From assembly GCF_026151205.1 (NCBI RefSeq), contig NC_087076.1, positions 18,341,419 to 18,401,418 on the forward strand: a DNA stretch of 60,000 bases. Reading direction: 5' to 3'. The first letter of the stretch is position 1. Each line of letters opens with the position of its first letter. The stretch is from Bolinopsis microptera. Its lineage: Eukaryota > Ctenophora > Tentaculata > Lobata > Bolinopsidae. Shown here one piece after another: positions 52,186-60,000 of this stretch. Under the pieces are notes generated by a model that saw only the letters and a program-made list of their open reading frames with translations, searched no databases and was not told the origin of the DNA. A program made the translations under genes and the position numbers.

Positions 52186-54316
52186 TCAGTTGGCCTGGGT
52201 TCTACTTAAATCCTCTCCAGAGACTCGGGCCTCCAGATACTCTATCTTCCGTTCCAGTGTCGTTAACTTCTCGTTCAACTGAGCTAAACGCGATCTGAAA
52301 AATATTAGATGTAAAAACAAGGTTATAGACAGCCAAGTACCGCGATCAATGTAGGAATGTTTGATATTTCGAGTTATTCGCTGACCGACTCCTTTAGACC
52401 ATGGAGAACGTGCATGACTTGAGATTGATACATTTTGGGGTCGGGTAACACTACATGATGCTAAGTAGACATATGGCCATCATCGCCTAGTATTTTATAC
52501 ACAGCACTAAACAAAGCAGAGACTTGCACAATTTGCTGAACACGTGATCTCACCGCTTTGTAAATAATGAGGCATTACACTTACAATATTACCATCATAT
52601 GCATGTGAGGTGGCCTGGTATTTATATACGTTTATAGTCTAATATCTCCTTAATGATGAGTAGCCCCTGTGAGCACTTCATTTAGCCATTTTACGGGATA
52701 ACCCTACCATTATTATCACCTGTACGTGATTTATAATCATCTGAACAGGCATGACACACAGAACATAAACAGGTCTGTTACACACAAGATGGAATGTGCG
52801 AGCGCTAAGCAAGCCGCATCCTTCAGCTCAATAGTCACATACAGGCTAAACGTTCCTCGAATTCCAGTTTCTTATCCATTCCAGAACTAACATAATTGCG
52901 GTCGTGATAAACCAACTGGACACTCAGCCGGTTATCTGGTATGGCTATCTTATTACACATGCAACAATAGGGCATCCTGGTTATTTATAGATAGCCAGCT
53001 AACTGAATTACCTTTTACTCGGATAGTCCACTAGGTAGTTCCTCCTGAACACTGTGTTACACACACCTGGCCCCCCGCTTATCAGACGCTATTTTAACTT
53101 TATATCCACTTTATAAAGTCAGTGTGCGTAACAACTGAGGGTCATGTTCCACGATGTTGAAGCGAGCAGCTGTGGTAACCAATTAGGGGAGGGAGGGAGC
53201 ATCTAATCTTAAAGTTTTAACTGTAGTGGTCTGGTTTCGGAGAACTTCCAGAGGACCATTATTTAAGAGCACACAAACTTGCCCGGCATGTCTACATTTA
53301 ACTAACATTATACTCGATAATTAGGCCGTTCTTTATATTAGACCATTCTTTAACTCTCTCTCTCTCATTTGTTTTCTCTCCTCCTTACAACTTACACCTG
53401 GTTAGACACGTACACTCCTTACAACACGGTTAAATATTGGAAATACCACTTCCGACTCACTGATAGCAGCACTCTCACATAATCAATACATGAAACGTGT
53501 AAAGGTGTAAATTAAGGGCAGCGACAGTACAACTTCTTATCCTAGTACAATGTTCTAGAACTTTCTATCTTACGTGGTAGGTTGGTAGTGTCAGCACTCT
53601 TCTCTCAAGGAAATACCAAATAACACGTACCTACTCACATAGTATGCTAACTGTTCTAGCTGCAGAGGTAATAAGCAGAATGTCTGAGATATTTGGCATA
53701 ATTTCTCCGCGAGTTTACGATAATTTTCACATTATAACATTCCATCACGCAGAGGAACGTAAATAACAGATCATCCATGTAAACACAGTCATGCAATGTA
53801 AACAGTCATGTAAACAGTCACCTGAACAATCATTTCAACTGTTTAGTTTATCTGTCATGTGATAATCTTGTAACAAGCTTTATTCCTGGTACGTGTATCG
53901 TTATGTATGTGATGAGGACAAGGTCAGTAAGTGTTGAGGGAGCCAGCTTGTGTAATTTATGTGAAACACTAAACGGTAACGAGATATTATTTTTGTGCAT
54001 TTAACTGTCATTAGTATCATCGTTTATTAACTTTTCGAGGTTCTGAGAAACTAAAGATTGCTAAGAGAATGACCTGTATTTATTCAATTTTGTAAGAATA
54101 CAAAATAAATGACCTGTATTTATTCGATTTCGTAAGAAATTAATCCGATAGCATAGTAAGTAAATACTGCAGAAAGAAGCACACAAACCTGGCGCTCATG
54201 TCGAAGTTGTTGAGAAAGTGGGCTATTCTCATGATACTGGTTGTTATGACTTGTATCAACTCTCGGTTATCCCAATCTGCCTGAATCTGATCCTGCACTG
54301 TCACTATACCCGACAT
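52186..54316 (-). CDS. brk1: BRK1 (BRICK1/HSPC300), WAVE complex subunit, 78 aa, two exons
   Basis: Exon 1 (54316-54189) and exon 2 (52294-52186) join in phase across a 1.9-kb GT-AG intron. Exon 1 encodes QADWDNRELIQVITTSIMRI and AHFLNNFDMS; exon 2 encodes SRLAQLNEKLTTLERKIEYL and EARV, then a short tail. Both blocks are near-identical to animal BRK1, a single long coiled coil that forms part of the trimer with WAVE/SCAR and ABI. It nucleates assembly of the five-subunit WAVE complex that drives Arp2/3 actin branching in the cytoplasm. Family length is about 75. I chose the second in-frame ATG because its distance to the conserved DW matches the family; an ATG 18 bases upstream (54334) is also possible. 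Exon 2 is too short to stand out alone. A 570-bp CT tract lies just upstream. Confidence 0.96.
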
Positions 54317-54419
54317 ACCTACTGGATTAACCATTTAAAAATTTAAAAGATAACATAACTTACTAATAATCAGTACACCCTTTGAGAACATTTAATAATT
54401 TGAATCACGAGGCTGATTT

Positions 54420-54994
<575 letters not shown>

Positions 54995-54999
54995 AATGA

Positions 55000-56737
55000 G
55001 ATGTAATTATGAGTTGTGATGTATGACCGGCGGATCTTTGTAATAACTTACCTAAACTTGCTAAAACTTAGTACTTGATCAAATAACGCAAAATTCGATG
55101 TGGTGTTAGCCAGCACTAATGACGGTTGATAGAAAAACGACAAATGTTGCACTGCACCATGTTTACCGGTACCGTTTACAGATGCTCCACTGCTCAGAGA
55201 CAATACGTTATTTCATGATATTCCAAAATGCTCGCGTTTAATGTTCCCAACGTAACTTCCACACATTCCAAGCATTACTTTATGCGGACAAGCACGACAG
55301 AAATATTCCAAGAACTGGAAACATAATTCAATTGAGCGCCCCCATTCCTTATAATAATACAGCTCCTCGCCATACCCGAGCAATTAGCAGGCAACACCTG
55401 CTTTACTGTGTAAAATTGCAGGTGCACTGTTAACAGGAGGTGGAGGCGGCGGCACAGGGGGGCCACCATCTTACACACAAACTAACATTTGGTTCTCTCT
55501 CTTTCTCATCAAAACAACTCGAGGTCGTTGCTCCATGTGGTGGCTGTTAACAAACAATGTACGGTTATAGTGGGAGGCGGGAGTAGCTTTGTGAGGAGCG
55601 ACCTGAGTGTGTAGACTACAGTAACTATTACACTTAGTCTCTCTCGATAATATAAATAGACTGCCTTGTTGATCAGACTACTAAACTAGCAGCGGCTCAT
55701 TGATCAAGCAAACATTGTTGTGATGGACTGTGGGTGATGGAATTAGTTTATATAAGCAGTAATTAAAGAAGACCTTACGGAACATGAAGGATATAGCAAG
55801 CTACATTTTCAAGCTAAATGACAATGTAGCTGCAACAGCCTTTGTCACGAGTGGGTGTTTTTCTTGGAATTATATCGTCCTTTTCTGAGAAACCCTTACA
55901 TTCCCATACTCTTATTAAATCTGTCTGAGGAGGGAGGTAGAATCAGGTAGATGTGCAAATACACCAGGGAACTAAGTACAGGTGCAATTATGAAACATCC
56001 TGCATAAAGCTGGGATATATTCAGCTAACTCCGAATAGTTAAGTGTGTACCGTAATATTTTATTATCCACTCACAGAGGTCGGACAATGATATTACACGT
56101 ACATGGAGTACACACGCAGATAAAATACTGTGCTCAGTTTGTAAGTGTGTGTGGGTGTATTGTGTGTAAACCATTATAATGTGCAGCTATATGAAATGTT
56201 TAGTAGAGATTAGCCATCCTTCGACCATATAGTATGTCGGATTATTGTGGTAATACGAGCCGTTTTATTACTAGGTAACAGTGTAGTAAAACGACTTTTT
56301 TTTGTACAAATATTATGATGCCAGTGACACATATCAAATTCAGTTAATATATTATTTAAAGTAACAATCATCACATTATTATTATAAGGTAAATTTATAA
56401 TTCATTCGTTAGAGCTTCTCTCAACTCTGCGTACAAAAACCAACATTAATCACATCAAAAGTTCCTATTATATACATAACCTTGTACATTTAGAGTACAA
56501 TTAGAGTACAACTTTTATATGTTTAACCAGAATGTCAAAGAACATTCAAAAACTCTTTACAAGATAACTGCTCGACAGGCATCTTAAGCCTGCGAGATAA
56601 AATGAAAAACAAACCGTTCAAAATAAAACTCCGATTTGTTAAACTCTAAACATCTGATATAAAACCAAAAGAGCACCCAGGATGGGGTAGTACTCAAGGG
56701 AAATGTAGGACAATCGGTTGTGAATATTTTGGGAAAT
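55000..56737. other. No gene seen; intergenic between BRK1 and ATG13
   Basis: No exon recognised. It should hold the BRK1 promoter or 5'-UTR exon and the ATG13 3' UTR, but I cannot place either. Confidence 0.45.
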
Positions 56738-57913
56738 TCATCCGGATGACAGGTCATCAATCGACAGATCGTTCAAAAAATCCTCAATTTCTTTCACATC
56801 TTGCTCGACTTCAGCAGGGTTCACCACAGAACTCTGAGATTCAGACTCAGAGAAGAGTTTTAACTTGGGCACGCTAGCACAGTCCCTGAAAAAGGCCCCT
56901 ACGTCCTCTGGGGAATTAGAAGCAAACGGAGCTATAAGAACAAAACTGTCGGAAGTCATGACGTCTACTTTCTGGAGTTCTTGTATTCGAGGAGAGCCAA
57001 ATAGACAAGGGGTAGGAGTGGTTGTAGATATTGTGAGAGGACTGCTGGGAACGTCCTCTGACTGTCCCGGAGAGTTTCCGAACACTGCAGATGGTTCAGT
57101 AGACGTGGTCTGAGAAAACGGAAACGCAGATTCTAGCAGAGAGGCGAATGGTGTCTCCTTCTCCGAGATTAAGTTATTGGAGGTAGAATCTGACAACTGA
57201 GGCAGGGTGGTGTCGGCGAATGGACAGAAGGGGAGAGAGTCAGACTCTATTGACCTGGTGGTATCAGTTATCTGCTCCAAACTAGGCGAGGGCCGCTCCG
57301 GAGACCTGTTGGGTGGGGAGGAGGGTATCTCAAGTGTGGTTCTGTAGAACACGCTGGTGGTCAGAGTTCCGGAGGGAGTGGCCACAACTCCGATACGTTC
57401 TGATTTCACACTGTCTCCCAACTCGCCGACCCTGGCCTCGTCAGTGCTGATCTGGTATGTAACGTAGAAGAAGCCCCCGGTAGTTTGCTTGCGAGTAAGC
57501 TTGTAGGTGGGGGTGGCACGTGATGCTACCACCACACTACGCAACAGTAGACACAGTGCATTGTACACGGTAAATGTCACCTTCACTTGCTCGTACTTCC
57601 GCTCCAAAGAAAACGTCCAAATTTCCAGGGTCATGATTTCATTGTCTGGAGAATGAAGCTGAACGGTCAAGTTAATAGTTTTCCCGTGTAATAAATCACT
57701 GACATTAACCTTCTGTTTACAATCCTCGGCTACACTTGAACTATCAGCGATTGCAATGTTAAACCAGCTCGGGGACCTGGAACTGGAGTCAGTGGAGATG
57801 GTCGTGCCATTGCGAGAACATATTATTGTCTGGATGGACTTGAAACAAAACTGTTTTAAGTAAACCTCTAGATCTTTCTTGTCTTTGCTGTTCAGGGGGT
57901 AGGGGCTGGTCAT
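56738..57913 (-). CDS. atg13: ATG13, autophagy initiation factor, 391 aa, single coding exon
   Basis: Residues 1-200 are the ATG13 HORMA domain. LKQFCFKSIQTIICSR, SWFNIAIADS, MTLEIWTFSLE, VYNALCLLLRSVVVASRATP and TYKLTRKQ fall in order, with GVVATPSGTLTTSVFYRT as the last strand. These match animal ATG13 closely. The rest is Ser/Pro-rich and disordered, as in relatives. SDSFVLIAPF (about residue 325) is a LIR-type motif (F-x-x-I) in the position of the known ATG8-binding site, and DVGAFFRDCASVP follows it as the family's conserved downstream block does. ATG13 links ULK1/ATG1 with FIP200 and ATG101 to start phagophores and is phosphorylated by TORC1. It is shorter than vertebrate forms (about 480-520). 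BAHD1 lies 0.8 kb upstream on the same strand. Confidence 0.95.
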   Translation of the reverse strand: MTSPYPLNSKDKKDLEVYLKQFCFKSIQTIICSRNGTTISTDSSSRSPSWFNIAIADSSSVAEDCKQKVNVSDLLHGKTINLTVQLHSPDNEIMTLEIWTFSLERKYEQVKVTFTVYNALCLLLRSVVVASRATPTYKLTRKQTTGGFFYVTYQISTDEARVGELGDSVKSERIGVVATPSGTLTTSVFYRTTLEIPSSPPNRSPERPSPSLEQITDTTRSIESDSLPFCPFADTTLPQLSDSTSNNLISEKETPFASLLESAFPFSQTTSTEPSAVFGNSPGQSEDVPSSPLTISTTTPTPCLFGSPRIQELQKVDVMTSDSFVLIAPFASNSPEDVGAFFRDCASVPKLKLFSESESQSSVVNPAEVEQDVKEIEDFLNDLSIDDLSSG

Positions 57914-58695
57914 GAAGAGTGAAGAAGACCCAGATATTTACTGCTCTCGACCATCCTCTACATACCAATAATGTTTCCTGTAAAAGTTGAACGTGAAAGG
58001 AATTCAATATCTTGGAAATTGTTCATGGGGGAATTTTAAAACTTTACTATCAAATAAATTGAATGAACATGCAGTAAAACTTTCAATGTCATTGCGTAAA
58101 AACAAACAATATAGTTTATCAGATCAATTGGAATACAGCACAAAGGTGTCTGAATGTAGACAGTAGAATTAATCCTGACGCGATATCATAGTACTAGTTT
58201 TTAACACATCAAAGATCTAGTGATCGGAAATAGAAAGTAAATGATGAATCAGTTTAAAATTAAATAGAAAAAAACACTAAAACAGCCGAGCCCAATAAAA
58301 ATGTGGAGTAACCAGAAAATAGATACAATTTAACACAAATACATCAAAATACAAAACCGACAAGGCAAGGCAAATCAATTAATTATTACCTCGGTAAACG
58401 ACGCGTTTATTAGCCAAACAGTGCTACTAAAATATCACTTAGTCATAATTTAATAAAAATTAACATTATCATAGTCATGACTATTTCCCTTTAAATCTAA
58501 ATGCGGTATTAAAAATAAATTATTCAAGTTTTTCTGTCAAATTAATAAAATAGAACATCAAGAAGTGGAAATCATCACCACGACAGAGTTTGAGGTGGAT
58601 GATGCTTACGAGGGAGATTTTAAGGTTAACTGAGAGATGCTGAGATTACATCGGACCCAGGATCAGCAGATTTTAGGGCAGCATGAAATAATTTT
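57914..58695. other. Intergenic spacer between BAHD1 and ATG13
   Basis: AT-rich, non-coding. It contains the BAHD1 3' UTR (ATTAAA on the minus strand at about 58448-58453 and AATAAA at about 58406-58411 are candidate signals) and the ATG13 5' region. Confidence 0.5.
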
Positions 58696-60000
58696 TTACA
58701 AGTACTTCGTATAATAAAGCTGTTGCTTTAACGTTCTCTTCAGTCTAAAATCGTACACTCCCCTACAAAAATATATACTGTCACAGGGAGCAACAGCTGA
58801 AGGAATGACCTGGTCCCGCCATTTTATAACATTCGGCACAACCTTGCACTGGGAAATATTCCGTTCTGTCTGTGCTTGGTGAGCATAAAACCTACAATAT
58901 TCTGGAAAGCTGAGGACGTAGACTTTGTTCTGGATTGTTGCGGCGCTGTTATCGTCCGTATGTTTGGAGAGGTAAAGTTCATGGGACCCGTACGGAGACT
59001 TGATGTTCTCCAGGTCTGAAGGTCGGTAAAACCAGCACAATGTTACCATCATCTCGCCCAGGTTCTCCTGCCACATGGCTATTATCTTACCAATAAAAGG
59101 TTTCTTGTCCTGATCACTAGCTTGCAATGCCACACTGTCTCCCACTCTCAATTCCACCCCGTCCCGTTCCATAGCGCTAAAATAAAGTCTCGTAGTCTTG
59201 ATATTAGTTTCTCTGAAAAAAGAACAGCACCACACCTGACTGCCCTTCCAGGTCCAGCCGTTCGTCTTTACACTGGCTTGGTCCACCCCAGCAAGAATTC
59301 GAGCTTCGTGAGCTTTAAGGGAATTTGGAGAATCGACAATTTTTGACGACAAACCGTTGTTGACATACTCAACCTTTTGACTGAAAGATGGGGTTACCTG
59401 AATTTTAAAGAAATTTTCAGGTTCACCCTCGAGTTTGACTTGTTTTGTTTTAGGACTGGAAACAAACTTGGGCGGAGACTTTCTTAAAGCTTTTCGCGAA
59501 GGCTCCGGCTTAATGAGAGCAGAAAGGACGGCCCTACAATTCAAACTGGCAGTCCTACCTCTCCTTTTGGCAGGCACTGCTATCTGATCTGAGCTTACAG
59601 AGCTGACTGGACTGACTGGGGACTCAGATCTCGAACAAGCGGGAGAGTCCTTGGAGGAATTCGGGGATTGGTTCATGTTCAAAGCATCCAACCAAGTTGC
59701 AGAGAAGTCATAATCTTCATTATTCTGGGTGGGTAGAAGGGAGAGCCGTTTCCGCTTCCTTTTTGCTGGAAGATTTAGTGATTTGGGTCTAGGAGCTGTG
59801 AAACCAATGCTGTTATTCGATCCAGGAAACATGAAGGCCGAATAATCTGGGTTTGGAGGACCAACTTTGATTTTCTTAAAACTCTTTGAGGGGGATATAA
59901 TGTCAGCATCTTCTTGCTCTACCTTAATAGTGACATTTTCAAGTCCTGGGATTACAGGAACAGACGGAACGTCTTCTTTTGGAGTTGTGTATTCTTGCCT
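58696..60000 (-). CDS. bahd1: BAHD1, BAH-domain heterochromatin protein, 3' part
   Basis: The frame is open from the window edge to a TAA at 58696, so the gene's 5' part lies outside; the ATG at 59832 is internal. The last 160 residues are the BAH domain: VELRVGDSVALQAS, GKIIAMWQENLGEMMVTLCW, FYRPSDLE, HELYLSKHTDDNSAATIQNK, YVLSFPEYCRFYA, and the family's closing block YFCRGVYDFRLKRT. Relatives bind H3K27me3 through this domain and recruit HDAC and HP1 factors to silence chromatin. Upstream is a low-complexity Ser/Pro/Lys region with nuclear-signal-like clusters (PAKRKRKRLS; PAKRRGRT). Three psi-K-x-E sumoylation motifs are visible: IKVE (about 59920), IKPE and VKLE. No intron is seen in this part. 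Confidence 0.93.
   Translation of the reverse strand, partial: RQEYTTPKEDVPSVPVIPGLENVTIKVEQEDADIISPSKSFKKIKVGPPNPDYSAFMFPGSNNSIGFTAPRPKSLNLPAKRKRKRLSLLPTQNNEDYDFSATWLDALNMNQSPNSSKDSPACSRSESPVSPVSSVSSDQIAVPAKRRGRTASLNCRAVLSALIKPEPSRKALRKSPPKFVSSPKTKQVKLEGEPENFFKIQVTPSFSQKVEYVNNGLSSKIVDSPNSLKAHEARILAGVDQASVKTNGWTWKGSQVWCCSFFRETNIKTTRLYFSAMERDGVELRVGDSVALQASDQDKKPFIGKIIAMWQENLGEMMVTLCWFYRPSDLENIKSPYGSHELYLSKHTDDNSAATIQNKVYVLSFPEYCRFYAHQAQTERNISQCKVVPNVIKWRDQVIPSAVAPCDSIYFCRGVYDFRLKRTLKQQLYYTKYL

Overview
This is a stretch of animal nuclear DNA. It is AT-rich by eye, has GT-AG introns with metazoan signals, is dense in DNA transposons, LINE remnants and microsatellites, and encodes animal-only proteins (glypican, BAHD1, a MACPF-EGF secreted protein, a sushi/SRCR protein). 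An invertebrate is clear. The MACPF-EGF and sushi/SRCR proteins make a cnidarian or similar marine invertebrate my guess, but nothing here proves the lineage. Exon structures below were assembled by hand from splice consensus, reading phase and protein similarity. In every multi-exon model the phases close exactly.

Layout. 1-3119: no gene recognised. 3120-8521: a 5.4-kb insertion bounded by 231-bp near-identical terminal inverted repeats (TIRs) and an ATAAT target duplication. It carries a five-exon ankyrin-repeat gene and nested smaller elements. 10.6-15.4 kb: a graveyard of LINE fragments on both strands, one of them cut by a 921-bp hAT element. 16.69-22.70 kb (minus): a complete nine-exon gene for a 1391-residue secreted protein with cysteine-rich GCC2/GCC3-like modules, four sushi-like modules and an SRCR domain. 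22.7-28.4 kb: a transposon-rich spacer with a pogo-like insertion, a 587-bp foldback element and an 8-bp-TSD MITE. 28.47-37.77 kb (minus): a complete nine-exon gene for a 433-residue MACPF-EGF protein. Its fifth intron is filled by a 5.4-kb, roughly 96-copy, 56-bp minisatellite whose unit is a copy of the exon 6 acceptor region. 38-46.5 kb: no gene, but an old tandem repeat of about 160 bp is visible. 46.59-48.40 kb (plus): glypican with an uninterrupted coding exon. 49.9-51.1 kb: a row of MITEs. 52.19-54.32 kb (minus): BRK1 (WAVE complex), with a 570-bp CT/GA tract just upstream of its start. 56.74-57.91 kb (minus): ATG13. 58.70-60.00 kb (minus): the 3' part of BAHD1, running off the window.

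The two secreted-protein genes (MACPF and sushi/SRCR) are adjacent and on the same strand, which suggests a small defence, feeding or cell-surface recognition cluster. The other genes are housekeeping or developmental (actin regulation, autophagy, heparan-sulphate signalling, chromatin) and have no evident functional link to each other. The two most unusual things are the TIR-bounded element carrying an intron-containing gene, supported by an empty copy of its target site at the start of the window, and the minisatellite that multiplies a splice acceptor about a hundredfold.
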